Shown: positions 49,525 through 58,500, counted from the stretch's first letter. The stretch is DNA of 64,000 nucleotides from Scybalosoma faecavium (GCA_018716135.1 DVKG01000004.1:1-64000); one strand, 5' to 3'. Made by a program: numbers and translations. Notes: generated from the letters alone by a model not told the origin.

Positions 49525-51030
49525 ATGAAAAATAAATTGCTGCGCGGAGCGGTGGTGCTTTCTTTAGCGGGAATAATATGTAAGGTGATAGGTGTGCTGT
49601 ACAGAATACCGCTGGCGAACCTTTTGGGAACGGCGGGGATGTCTGCATATCAGATGGCGTTTCCCGTCTACACTCTTCTGCTTGTCGTCTCCTCCGCGGG
49701 GATGCCTGCGGCGGTTTCGAGGCTGACGGCGGCGCGCGCCGCCAGAGGCGATATGCCGGGGGCGCGGCAGGTCCTGCGCGCTGCGTCGATATCTTTGTTT
49801 GCGGTTGGGGTTGTCGGAGGCGCTGCGCTGTTTGCGCTGAGCGGCGTTTTAGCAGATTCGCTTATGATGCCGTCTGCGAAATGGAGCTTTGCAGCCATAT
49901 CCCCGAGTCTGCTTTTTGTTGCGTTGATCGCTGCGCTTCGCGGGTATTTCCAAGGGCTTCACAGAATGACGCCTACCGCGGTGAGCCAAATTGTGGAGCA
50001 GGCGGCGAAGCTGGTCTTTTCTCTCGCCTTAGCATATGAACTCGCTCCGTACGGCTCGGATATTGCTGCGGCAGGAGCGCTGCTCGGAGTGAGCATAAGC
50101 GAGCTGGCCGCTTTGATTATAATATTTATAATGTACTTAAATGAATCTAAGCGAAATAAAGTGATCGGAAAGCCGAACGCGGAGATGAAAAGCACAATGC
50201 ACAGCCTTTGGCGGACTGCCCTGCCCATAACGCTGGGAGCGTGCGTCATGCCCATAGTCGGTGCGATAGACTCTGCGATGATAATGCACTTGATGACGGC
50301 GGGCGGAGCGAGCGTAGTATCCGCCGCGCACAGCTATGGACTTCTTACCGGATATGTTCAGCCCGTGGTGGGGATGCCGTCCGTACTCTCTTTGGCGCTG
50401 TGTACCAGCCTTGTGCCCGCGGTGAGCGCGGCGGGGCGGCGAAGAGAAAAAATAGCGCGTCAGACGGGAATATCGCTGCAGCTGGGGCTTTTTTTTGCAG
50501 TGCCATGCGCGGCCGCGCTGTTTTTGATGGGAGGAGATATATTATCTTTTTTGTTTAACTCACTTTCGCAGTCTGACGCCGCGGAGGGAGCTATGCTGAT
50601 GCGAATAGCCGCGCCCGGGGTTATTCTGCTGGCTCTGCTGCAAATATGCACGGGCGTCATGCAGGGCATGGGTCGTCCGCTGCTGCCGGCGGCGTTCCTT
50701 TGCGCCGGCGCAGGCGTGAAGATAGCCGCAGGCTGGCTGCTCATTCCGCGTTTGGGCGTCGGCGGAGCGGAGGCGGCCACAGCGGCCTGCTTTGCGCTTA
50801 CTGCTTTTTTGGATTTGCGGTATATAGTGAAGCTCTCGGGTGTTCAATTGAGCATAAAAGATATAGTGCTGCCCGTCGTTTCTTCTTTGGCGGCGTACGT
50901 TGCCTCGGGCCTGCTCATGAACGTCGGAGTTCATGTGTTAATAACTATAGCGTGCTTTGTATTTGTATATTTAATAGTATACAAATTAATCTCAGGCAGA
51001 GGATTAAAAGATATGCTGAAGCAGAGTTAA
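49525..51030 (+). CDS. spoVB: SpoVB/MurJ-type polysaccharide or lipid II flippase
   Basis: The 501-residue membrane protein begins RGAVVLSLAGIICKVIGVLY and RIPLANLLGTAGMSAYQMAF, with AGMPAAVSRLTAARAARGD in the first loop. This is characteristic of the SpoVB branch of the MOP/MATE flippase superfamily (about 14 segments). Family members move lipid-linked cell-wall precursors, and SpoVB is needed for spore cortex. The neighbouring mazG/yabN fusion is the usual clostridial companion. The ribosome site before the ATG is weak (AGGG 8 nt upstream). Confidence 0.9.
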   Translation: MKNKLLRGAVVLSLAGIICKVIGVLYRIPLANLLGTAGMSAYQMAFPVYTLLLVVSSAGMPAAVSRLTAARAARGDMPGARQVLRAASISLFAVGVVGGAALFALSGVLADSLMMPSAKWSFAAISPSLLFVALIAALRGYFQGLHRMTPTAVSQIVEQAAKLVFSLALAYELAPYGSDIAAAGALLGVSISELAALIIIFIMYLNESKRNKVIGKPNAEMKSTMHSLWRTALPITLGACVMPIVGAIDSAMIMHLMTAGGASVVSAAHSYGLLTGYVQPVVGMPSVLSLALCTSLVPAVSAAGRRREKIARQTGISLQLGLFFAVPCAAALFLMGGDILSFLFNSLSQSDAAEGAMLMRIAAPGVILLALLQICTGVMQGMGRPLLPAAFLCAGAGVKIAAGWLLIPRLGVGGAEAATAACFALTAFLDLRYIVKLSGVQLSIKDIVLPVVSSLAAYVASGLLMNVGVHVLITIACFVFVYLIVYKLISGRGLKDMLKQS

Positions 51031-51483
51031 TTTTATTCTTTTCATTCGAGCGGGGGCGGTTTTGAAATAATAGGTTTTTGTCTTGCAGGAGATTTAATTT
51101 TGTAATAAAATACAGTAATGGCAGATTTGTTCATAATTACTCTGCATTACTCAACTTTGAATGCTGAATGCTGCTTGTTATTATATAAGTTGTTATAAAA
51201 TAGAACTTTCTGCCAAAGCATTTGGCTTTTTCAGATTTTGGAGAAGAATGAAATAGAAAATTTTATTTATACAATTACACAAGCGAATTTTAATGAAAAA
51301 GAACGCAATAAGGAGCGGGACAAGCCGTACGCGGCTCTGCTACATGAATTTAAAATAAAATGCGGCGGCATAACGCCGTGCCAAAATGAGAAGGCGTTTG
51401 CGAATATCGCCGTGCAGAGATATATAATAAAAATAAAATAGTAAGTAAAGAAAAATATAAAAAAAGTGAAAGCGAGGGGCAGT
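51031..51483 (+). other. AT-rich spacer between spoVB and mazG with one terminator-like hairpin
   Basis: GCCAAA (51212-51217) pairs with TTTGGC (51221-51226) around a 3-nt loop and is followed by five T residues, a modest terminator for spoVB. A frame at 51238-51441 codes a 67-residue lysine/asparagine-rich product from a TTG with a poor site and is probably not a gene. Nothing else is recognised. Confidence 0.4.
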
Positions 51484-52881
51484 ATGATAATACTTGGCGT
51501 AGGTACAGGAAGTGCGGATACGCTTACTATACAAGGTTTGAATATATTAAAAAGCGGGAAGAAAGTCTTTTTGCAGACGGAACGAGCTCCGCTGGCTGAA
51601 TATCTGCGCAAAGAGGGAGTGGAATTCCAATCGCTGGATATGCTTTATGACGAGGCGGAGGACTTCGACGAGCTGGCGGAGGCGGCGGCTGAGAAAGTAT
51701 CGGCGGAGGATGGGATACTCGCGGTTTACGGCTCTGTTTGGCAGAATGCGCTGGCTCAGGCGTGTGCGAAGCTTGACGGCGGAGCGGAGATAATACCCGG
51801 GGTGAGCTTTGCGGAATATTCGCTTTCAAAAGCGGGCGTATCAGAGGGAGGAGCGCGTGTCTTTTCAGCGGGAAGTGAAGTCAGCTTTGACACGGATTAC
51901 CCTCTCGTTATAACTGACGTGGGCGACGCGGATCTTGCAGATGAGCTTATAATAAAGCTGTTAGGCGAATATCCGGCGGATTTCCCTGCTTGCGTGATCA
52001 GCTCTTCCGGAACGATGAACACTACCGTGCATGGGCTATACAAGTATTCCGGCTGGGATTTCACGTGCAGCATAGTGTTGGATAAAATAGATCTGCTTAA
52101 AAAGGAGCACTTTTCGCTTTCCGATTTGGCGGCGGTTCTGCGCAGACTCAGAGCGCCGGGCGGATGCCCCTGGGACAGAGAGCAGACGCACGAGAGCCTC
52201 ATGCCATATTTGCTGGAGGAAAGCTATGAAGTGCTGGATGCGGTTCAAAAGGAGGACATGTTTGCGTTGGCCGACGAGCTGGGAGACGTGCTTCTTCAAG
52301 TCGTTTTCCACTCGGTTATAGCCGAGGCTCACGAGGAGTTTATGCTCTCTGACGTGACGACGAGTATATGCCAAAAGATGATACGCCGTCATACTCACAT
52401 TTTCGGAGAGGACAAGTGCGAAACGTCGGACGAAGTTCTGAAGAATTGGGAGAAAGTAAAACGCGAGCAGTCCGGAGCGTCGAGCGTGACTCAGACTCTG
52501 GAGGAAGTCCCCGAGACGCTTACCGCTCTTATGCGTGCGGCAAAAATCCAGAAAAAGGCCGCGAGCGTAGGCTTCGATTGGGACGGAGCCGAAGGAGCTA
52601 TAGACAAAGTTCTGGAAGAGACGGAGGAGGTCAGAGCTGCGGCGGCGCAAAACGAGGGCGAGGCGCGCGTTCGCGAAGAATGCGGAGATATGTTGTTCGC
52701 ATGCGTAAACGTACTCAGGCATCTGGGCGTCAGCGGAGAGGTTGCGCTTTCGCAGGCGTGTGACAAATTCACTCGGAGGTTCGCGGCGATGGAAAGCACG
52801 GCGAAGCATCGCGGAAAAGAGCTTGCGGATATGACTCTTGAGGAGATGGATGCGGTCTGGGATGAGATAAAGCACGGATAA
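51484..52881 (+). CDS. mazG: Fused tetrapyrrole-methylase-like/MazG nucleotide pyrophosphohydrolase (YabN type)
   Basis: From the ATG at 51484 (GAGGGG upstream) the protein has 465 residues. Residues 1 to about 205 are a tetrapyrrole methylase-like domain (MIILGVGTGSADTLTIQG, VYGSVWQNALAQACAKL). From about 210 the MazG domain reads LRRLRAPGGCPWDREQTHES, EESYEVLDAVQ and ELGDVLLQVVFHSVI, with the EExxE/ExxD magnesium ligands, and the MazG module is repeated in degenerate form near the end. It hydrolyses non-canonical NTPs. A clear terminator follows. Confidence 0.93.
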   Translation: MIILGVGTGSADTLTIQGLNILKSGKKVFLQTERAPLAEYLRKEGVEFQSLDMLYDEAEDFDELAEAAAEKVSAEDGILAVYGSVWQNALAQACAKLDGGAEIIPGVSFAEYSLSKAGVSEGGARVFSAGSEVSFDTDYPLVITDVGDADLADELIIKLLGEYPADFPACVISSSGTMNTTVHGLYKYSGWDFTCSIVLDKIDLLKKEHFSLSDLAAVLRRLRAPGGCPWDREQTHESLMPYLLEESYEVLDAVQKEDMFALADELGDVLLQVVFHSVIAEAHEEFMLSDVTTSICQKMIRRHTHIFGEDKCETSDEVLKNWEKVKREQSGASSVTQTLEEVPETLTALMRAAKIQKKAASVGFDWDGAEGAIDKVLEETEEVRAAAAQNEGEARVREECGDMLFACVNVLRHLGVSGEVALSQACDKFTRRFAAMESTAKHRGKELADMTLEEMDAVWDEIKHG

Positions 52882-52914
52882 TAACGCGGAAAATACAATT
52901 AAATTAAATATCAA

Positions 52915-52944
52915 GCGGTACAGTGCAGACTGTACTGCTTTTTT
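52915..52944 (+). terminator. Terminator of mazG
   Basis: GCGGTACAG (52915-52923) pairs with CTGTACTGC (52930-52938) with one wobble around a 6-nt loop, followed by six T residues. It lies at the edge where backbone codon use gives way to the pilus island. Confidence 0.85.
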
Positions 52945-53067
52945 GCGGTAAAAAAGCCCTGCATGCGAAGCGGCGAACTCCCGTCTTGCTAAAAGAACAG
53001 AATGGTTGGGATAATTGAGATATCCTGTATCAATTACGGGAAAACACATCTCAAGGAGGTATTATTT

Positions 53068-53913
53068 ATGAACACAACAGAACTGAAAAAGAGCGTGGAG
53101 CGGTACATTGCCCATTTGACGACGGAGGAAAAAGCGCTCTCCACCAGGACGCAATATGCTCACACCATCGAGCAGTTTATCATGTGGCTGGATGACCATG
53201 CCGAGATAACGAAACGGACGGTGATCCGCTACAAGGAAAAGCTGAAGACCGCGTATAAGCCTGCCACGGTAAACATCAAGCTGGCCGCGCTGAACAGCCT
53301 GTTCACATTTTTGGAGCGGACGGATCTGAAGGTAAAGCAGCTCAAGATACAGCGAGAGGCGTACTGCGCTCAGGAGAAGGAACTGACGTATGACGACTAT
53401 AGGCGCTTGGTGGCGGCGGCCAAAAACAAAGGCAATGAGAAACTGTCTCTCGTGATTCAAACCATCGGCGGCACGGGTATCCGCGTCTCCGAGCTTAAAT
53501 TCATCACCGTGGAGGCGGTGGAGAACGGGGAGGCTTACATTTCGAGCAAAGGAAAGAATCGAAAGGTTCTGCTGCCGGGGAAGCTTTGCAAGCTCCTGAA
53601 AAAATATATACGGCGTCAGCGTCTGGAGGCGGGCTCCGTGTTCATCACGCGCACAGGCAAGCCGCTGGATCGCTCCAACATCTGGCGGATGATGAAAGCG
53701 CTCTGCGAGGACGCGCAGGTTGACCCGAAAAAAGTTTTTCCTCATAACCTGCGGCATCTGTTCGCCAGGAAATTCTACTCTATAGACCACGACATAGCTA
53801 AGCTGGCGGACATGCTGGGCCATAGCAGCATCAACACAACCCGCATCTACATCATGACTACCAGCCGCGAGCATCGGAAGCAGCTTGATAAAATGAATCT
53901 GATTTTTTATTGA
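53068..53913 (+). CDS. Tyrosine recombinase, likely inverting the adjacent promoter segment
   Basis: The ATG at 53068 follows AAGGAGG and gives 281 residues. An N-terminal SAM-like core-binding domain (LTTEEKALSTRTQYAHTIEQ) leads to the catalytic domain with Arg139 (GGTGIRVSELK), Lys161 (SSKGKNRKV), His226 and Arg229 (FPHNLRHLFA), His252 (MLGHSSINTT) and the nucleophile Tyr261 (RIYIM). All six expected residues are present. It is compact, like XerC/D and DNA invertases. The nearest target is a pair of 16-bp inverted repeats starting 63 bp after its stop, followed by the pilus genes. It uses ATC/ATT for isoleucine, unlike the backbone. Confidence 0.92.
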   Translation: MNTTELKKSVERYIAHLTTEEKALSTRTQYAHTIEQFIMWLDDHAEITKRTVIRYKEKLKTAYKPATVNIKLAALNSLFTFLERTDLKVKQLKIQREAYCAQEKELTYDDYRRLVAAAKNKGNEKLSLVIQTIGGTGIRVSELKFITVEAVENGEAYISSKGKNRKVLLPGKLCKLLKKYIRRQRLEAGSVFITRTGKPLDRSNIWRMMKALCEDAQVDPKKVFPHNLRHLFARKFYSIDHDIAKLADMLGHSSINTTRIYIMTTSREHRKQLDKMNLIFY

Positions 53914-53932
53914 CAATCAGAAAACGGGCAAC

Positions 53933-53954
53933 AAAAAAACAGCCGTTCCGGGCT
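53933..53954 (-). terminator. Minus-strand terminator facing the invertible promoter
   Basis: On the minus strand CAGCC (53950-53954) and GGCTG (53940-53944) form a stem around a 5-nt loop, followed by seven T residues (A's at 53933-53939). It would stop transcripts coming leftward out of the invertible segment before they run antisense into the recombinase gene. Confidence 0.65.
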
Positions 53955-53976
53955 GCGCTAACAAAAAGACAACTAG

Positions 53977-53992
53977 ATGAGGCGTATGTTGT
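53977..53992 (+). repeat. Left inverted repeat of the invertible segment
   Basis: ATGAGGCGTATGTTGT. Its reverse-complement partner at 54281-54296 matches at 15 of 16 positions (A/G difference at position 10). The flanking bases do not match, so the repeat is sharply bounded, as expected of recombinase core sites. Confidence 0.85.
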
Positions 53993-54034
53993 AGATTGTC
54001 AGTCTTAACAATCTATGAAAACTATTCCTTACTT

Positions 54035-54063
54035 ATTGTACCAGCTCATTACAGCATTGTCAA
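54035..54063 (-). promoter_or_regulatory. Strong promoter inside the invertible segment, now pointing away from the pilus genes
   Basis: Minus-strand TTGACA (54058-54063), an exact 17-nt spacer and TACAAT (54035-54040). Transcription would start near 54028 and run left through the left repeat into the terminator at 53933-53954. After inversion it would start near 54245 and run right toward the first pilus-locus gene (54561). Confidence 0.75.
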
Positions 54064-54174
54064 TGGGAATAGTCTTATTTTTCCTAAATTAAAAACACCT
54101 ATTTTGTGTTTTGGGCGCAGAAAATATGCCCTCCTACGGTCTAATTTTTTAGTCTTTAGATGGAAGGTGATTTA

Positions 54175-54231
54175 ATGCGCTCTTTTTTGCTGTTCCTCCG
54201 ACTTTTCGCCGCGAGGATAAAAGAGCAATAA
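54175..54231 (+). CDS. Possible 18-residue hydrophobic peptide inside the invertible segment
   Basis: GGAAGGTG precedes an ATG at 54175 that opens MRSFLLFLRLFAARIKEQ and ends with TAA at 54231. It is leucine/phenylalanine rich with a basic end, so it could associate with membranes. Its existence as a gene is uncertain, and in the other orientation it would be transcribed from the opposite side. Confidence 0.25.
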   Translation: MRSFLLFLRLFAARIKEQ

Positions 54232-54251
54232 AAAAATAATTACTTGTTTTT

Positions 54252-54280
54252 CGTATAACAGTCTAATCCGCGCACGTCAA
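54252..54280 (-). promoter_or_regulatory. Second promoter-like sequence in the invertible segment
   Basis: Minus-strand TTGACG (54275-54280), a 17-nt spacer and TATACG (54252-54257), abutting the right repeat. It points the same way as the stronger promoter. The -10 is poor. Confidence 0.4.
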
Positions 54281-54296
54281 ACAACACACGCCTCAT
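54281..54296 (-). repeat. Right inverted repeat of the invertible segment
   Basis: ACAACACACGCCTCAT on the plus strand, the reverse complement of ATGAGGCGTGTGTTGT, which differs from the left copy at one base. The 288 bp between the repeats (53993-54280) is the predicted invertible DNA. Confidence 0.85.
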
Positions 54297-54560
54297 TATA
54301 GCGCAATATTGGCTGCCGGAGAGGGCGAAAAAGCGTACTCAACTCTGTTCGGCGTCATCGAGCGCGAATTGAATTACCTCATGAAAGAGTCAACCGTTCC
54401 GAAAGCTCGCGTTTTCGGAAGATTAGAAGTGTGACCGACTGATGGAAAAGGAGCAGCGCGCCGGCGGTCGGGGAAATAGATAAAAAACGTATGCTTATCG
54501 AGCGAGACGAAATCAGAGCTGCCCCGTATCTTATATTTAATTAATAAGGAAGAAACTGAT
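54297..54560 (+). other. Leader of the pilus operon with a possible coding remnant
   Basis: No convincing rightward promoter is seen here. A frame that is open across the right repeat from 54266 ends at a TGA near 54434 and reads SAILAAGEGEKAYSTLFG, then VIERELNYLMKESTV. It has no start codon and may be a gene remnant. A TTCCGAAA/TTTCGGAA hairpin near 54391-54414 lacks a T-run. The region ends with AAGGAAG before the ATG at 54561. Confidence 0.4.
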
Positions 54561-54974
54561 ATGGCAGAGAAAGAACTGCGGCGCATGAGCCGGTCAGAAC
54601 TGATTGAAATAATATATGAGCTGCGAAAAAGCGAAGAAGCCCTTCAGGCTGAAATTGAGGCTCTGGAGAAGCAGCTGGAAGAAAAACAGCACAAGATTTC
54701 CAAAGCCGGCTCTCTGGCGGAGCTTTCCGCCGGTCTGAACGGACTGTTTGAAGCGGCGCAGGCCACGGCGGATGACTACCTCGCCGAGATACAGACCGCG
54801 AGGAAACGCGCTCAATCGCTGAAAGCCAATGCCGAAAGGCTGGCGCGGCAGACGCTGGAGGAGCGGCAGCGCACCCTCGCTCGGACGGAGGCGGACTGCC
54901 GCCGGATTCGGGAGGCGGCGAGAGCCGGGCGCACCTACATTCCTCCTGCTGCGGAGGAAGCGTTAGATGAGTAG
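54561..54974 (+). CDS. Small coiled-coil protein of the pilus locus
   Basis: The 137-residue protein starts MAEKELRRMSRSELIEIIYE and has a coiled coil from about residue 15 to 55 (SEEALQAEIEALEKQLEEKQ). A second helical arginine/glutamate-rich region (LARQTLEERQRTLARTEADC) follows. There is no signal peptide or membrane segment, so it is cytoplasmic. Proteins of this look commonly precede SipW-type signal peptidases in clostridial pilus loci, which suggests a role in organising secretion or assembly, but that is inference. AAGGAAG precedes the ATG, and it overlaps the signal peptidase gene by 8 nt. Confidence 0.75.
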   Translation: MAEKELRRMSRSELIEIIYELRKSEEALQAEIEALEKQLEEKQHKISKAGSLAELSAGLNGLFEAAQATADDYLAEIQTARKRAQSLKANAERLARQTLEERQRTLARTEADCRRIREAARAGRTYIPPAAEEALDE

Positions 54975-55569
54975 GGCGACGGGGAGACGAGAGCGCGAGA
55001 CGCTTGCCATTCCTTCTATCGAGGCGCTGGAGGTCGAGCGCAAGCGCATTCGGCGCGGCAAACAATATAAAAAAGTGATTGGCAACACGATTGCAATCCT
55101 GCTGGTGGTCGCGGCGGTTGCCGTTCTGATCGCCACGCTGTTCCTGCCGGTGCTCCAGGTGTCAGGCGACAGCATGGAACCCACGTTGGAGGATGGCGAT
55201 GTAATTGTACTGATAAAAACAAAGGACTTCGACACCGGTCAGCTCGTCGGATTGCGGCTGGACGGCGAGGTTTTGTTAAAGCGTATTATCGGCGGCCCGG
55301 GAGATTGGATTAACATTGATTCGGACGGCAACGTCTACGTCAACGGCGAGCTTCTGGAAGAGCCGTATCTGACGGAGAAGGCGCTGGGTGACACAGATCT
55401 GGAGTATCCCTATCAGGTTCCGGATAACAGCTACTTCGTCCTGGGAGACCATCGGTCTGTATCGATTGACAGTCGAAACAGCTCGATAGGATGTATCCCA
55501 TATGATCAAATCATAGGTCGGGTGCTGATTTGTATCTGGCCGCTGTCCCGGATTTCCGGAGCAATATGA
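54967..55569 (+). CDS. Signal peptidase I of the pilus locus
   Basis: After a basic cytoplasmic N-terminus and one membrane segment (IGNTIAILLVVAAVAVLIAT), the catalytic serine is Ser69 (SGDSMEPTL) and the general-base lysine is Lys105 (VLLKRIIGGPGD). YFVLGDHRSVSIDSRNS is box E. The 200-residue protein ends IWPLSRISGAI, as signal peptidases do. Dedicated signal peptidases accompany sortase-pilus operons and process or help assemble pilins. It overlaps the coiled-coil gene by 8 nt and precedes the tip protein by 12 nt, so it is clearly in the operon. Confidence 0.93.
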   Translation: MSRATGRRERETLAIPSIEALEVERKRIRRGKQYKKVIGNTIAILLVVAAVAVLIATLFLPVLQVSGDSMEPTLEDGDVIVLIKTKDFDTGQLVGLRLDGEVLLKRIIGGPGDWINIDSDGNVYVNGELLEEPYLTEKALGDTDLEYPYQVPDNSYFVLGDHRSVSIDSRNSSIGCIPYDQIIGRVLICIWPLSRISGAI

Positions 55570-55581
55570 GAGGATGACAAG

Positions 55582-58500
55582 ATGAAAGACACAGTAAAAC
55601 AATTCGTTGGTCAAGCGAAGCGGAATCGCTCCCGGAAGAAACGGGCGGCGGCGGTCCTGATGGCGATGTCTTTGGTAGTCGCCACCGGCGTGACCTGGTC
55701 GCTCCATTCCACCGGCGTGAGCAAGTCGACAGATACCTACTGCGGCATTGCTGAACACACGCATACGGAGGATTGCGAGACAAAGACGCTGGTCTGCGGC
55801 TATGGCGAAGCGTCCGATTCGGAAACCGCCGGGCATACGCATACCGACGCATGCTATGAGGAACAGAAAGTGCTCACGTGCGGGCTGGATGAAACGGAGG
55901 GGCATACCCATTCCGACAGCTGCTACACGACGGAGCGAGTGCTCACCTGCGGGCAGGAGGAATCGGGAGCGGCGTCAGGCCACGTGCATACCGACGCATG
56001 CTACGAGACTGAGTACACCTGCGGCTATGAGCAGGAGCACACCCACACGCTGGCGTGCTACTCCAACCCTGAGGCAGACTTAGAGACTGCGGCGGATTGG
56101 GAAAAGACATTCGCCGAGGTGGAGCTGAGCGGGAAAGCCGGGGAGGACGTCGTGGCGATCGCCAAGACCCAGCTGGGCTACGCGGAGAGCACCGATAACT
56201 ATAAAGTAGAGACGGTGGACGGCGCGGAAGTGACCAAGGGCTACACGCGCTACGGCGAGTGGTACGGCGACGAATACGGAGACTGGTGCGCTATGTTCGC
56301 GTCCTTCTGTCTGCACTATGCGAACGTGGAATATCCGACGGAATCGAGCTGCGCCGAATGGGTGAAAGACCTGAAGAGCGTGACGACCATGCAGGCGTGG
56401 AGCGCCCCGGAGGCGTGGACCCCTGCCATAGGCGATTTGATATTCTTCGATAGAGACGGCGACGGCACGCCGGATCACGTGGGCATTGTATCCGCGCTGA
56501 CGGCGGACGGCGCTGAGCTGGCGGCGAACGCAGACGTGAGCACGGCGGACGGCATAAAGACAATCGAAGGCAACTCTAACGATAAGGTTGCCGAACAATC
56601 CTATAAATTAGATGACAGCACTATCATAGGCTACAGCGAGATGCCTGTTGAACTGGACGAAGGAACTAAGCAGACGCTGAGCGCTGCTTGTGATGAATAC
56701 ACGGTGACGGTCTCTTATGACGCAAGCGCGAACATTCCCGATGGCGCGGAGCTTGTCGTAGAGAAGGTGGATGAAATACCCGCCGCCGATGAGCTGGAAC
56801 AGACCATCGCGGGAGCAGAAGGTGCGCCAGCGACGGACGATGCGGAAGCGATTGAATCTGCCGACGGTTCTCAGGATGCGGAAGCGGATGCTTCCTCCGT
56901 GACCCCGCTGTTCCGCCTGAATATCAGCTTTATGCTGAACGGACAGGAGATTGAACCCGCCGCGGGCAGCTCGGTTGACGTTCAGATTACAATTTCCGGC
57001 GGTCTCGGCGTGGAGAAAGGAACGTCCATTGGCATTGTACATTACAAGAATGACGGCAATGTCGAAATTATTAAAAATGTTGCAGACCAAAGTCAAGAGT
57101 CCGAGGACAACTCTCTGAACTTCAGTATGAATAGCTTCTCTGAGGTGGTGGCTTATGCGGATAACACTGTGACAACCGTTTCCGATGTGACCGCTGTAGA
57201 AATCGAGGACACCATCGCTTCGGATGGTCGCTACAGCATTAAAGTGACCGCCAATGGGAATATCTACACCGGCGAGGAAGCGGCTGACATTTTGAAAGAG
57301 AGCGGCTATACCGTATCTTGGAGCATGAACGGTGCCGACATCACCTTGGGTCAGACTCTCACGACCACAAACGGCAACAAGCTGGCTTCGGATGCGGATG
57401 GCGGCTGGGTGAATGTCGGCCTCCTGCAAGGCGGTGGAGAAACGTTTGTTGTGACAATTAGCAAGGCGGGTACGACAGATGTTATAAGCTCCAAGACCTG
57501 TTCCTATTCCGCTTCGCTGAAGAACGGCTCCTTTGAGAGTCCGGAGCAGACTGACAGTAGCAAGGGCAACATTTACATTACCGACAACAACGGCGGAAGC
57601 CCCTACTACTGGCAGACCACTGCGCCTCAGGCCACATGGAATGGCGGCTCCGGCTATATCGAAATAGGCGTTGTGAACAACAAAGGTTTAGAGAATTACG
57701 GCGCTTCCACAAGCAACGGAACTATCACGACCCCGGATGATGGAAATCAGTTCGCAGAGCTGAACGCCGAGGATTACGGCGCGCTCTACCAGACCGTTTT
57801 GACCATGCCCGGTCAGACCCTGAATTGGCAGTTTTACCATAGGGCGAGAACCGCAGGGACAACTTTAAGTGTCGGCAGCAGTGACAAGATGTCCATGCTG
57901 ATCGTGCCGGAGGAGCTGGCAGTCTCTCTGAATTTGAAGACGCAGGAGGCTCTGAGTGAGCTTTATAACAAACTGAATACTGGAAGCGGCGACGTGGATG
58001 GAGAATACACCTACACAACCGAAGATAACAAAACCTACACAATCTACGTCTGCGACAGCACCTCGACTATCCAAACGTATCGAAGTGGTAGGGACAACAA
58101 GCTCTACGCCGAATGGGAGCATAAGGAAGGGGACTTTACCGTGCCGGATGGGCAATATCTGACCCGCTTTTTCTTCATGGCGCAGTCTACCGCCTCTGAC
58201 AGTACGGGTACGGACAGTAAAAGAGGAATGACAATCGGTAACCTGCTGGATAACGTGTGGTTTTCCCAGGATGCGCCTCCTGCCGCTCAGGGCACTGCAG
58301 AGATAACGGTTTACAAAGATGTAAGCGGTCTGTCCGAGACTGAAGCAACGGACGTTCTGAATAAAGCAGGTCTGATTAAGGAAGATCTGATTAAGGAAGA
58401 TTTAAATACCAATTGCACCTTAACGAAAATAACCAGTATCGGCAACGGCGTATGGCGCGGAACTTATAAGCTGGAAATTCCCAGCATCACTTCCGGCAGT

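Noticed and set aside
51238..51441. 67-codon ORF between spoVB and mazG
   Set aside because: Starts at a TTG with a poor site in AT-rich DNA; Lys/Asn/Ile-rich composition expected by chance.
54179..54226. GCTCTTTT/AAAAGAGC pairing in the invertible segment as a terminator
   Set aside because: Neither strand has a T-run after the stem, and the loop is long.
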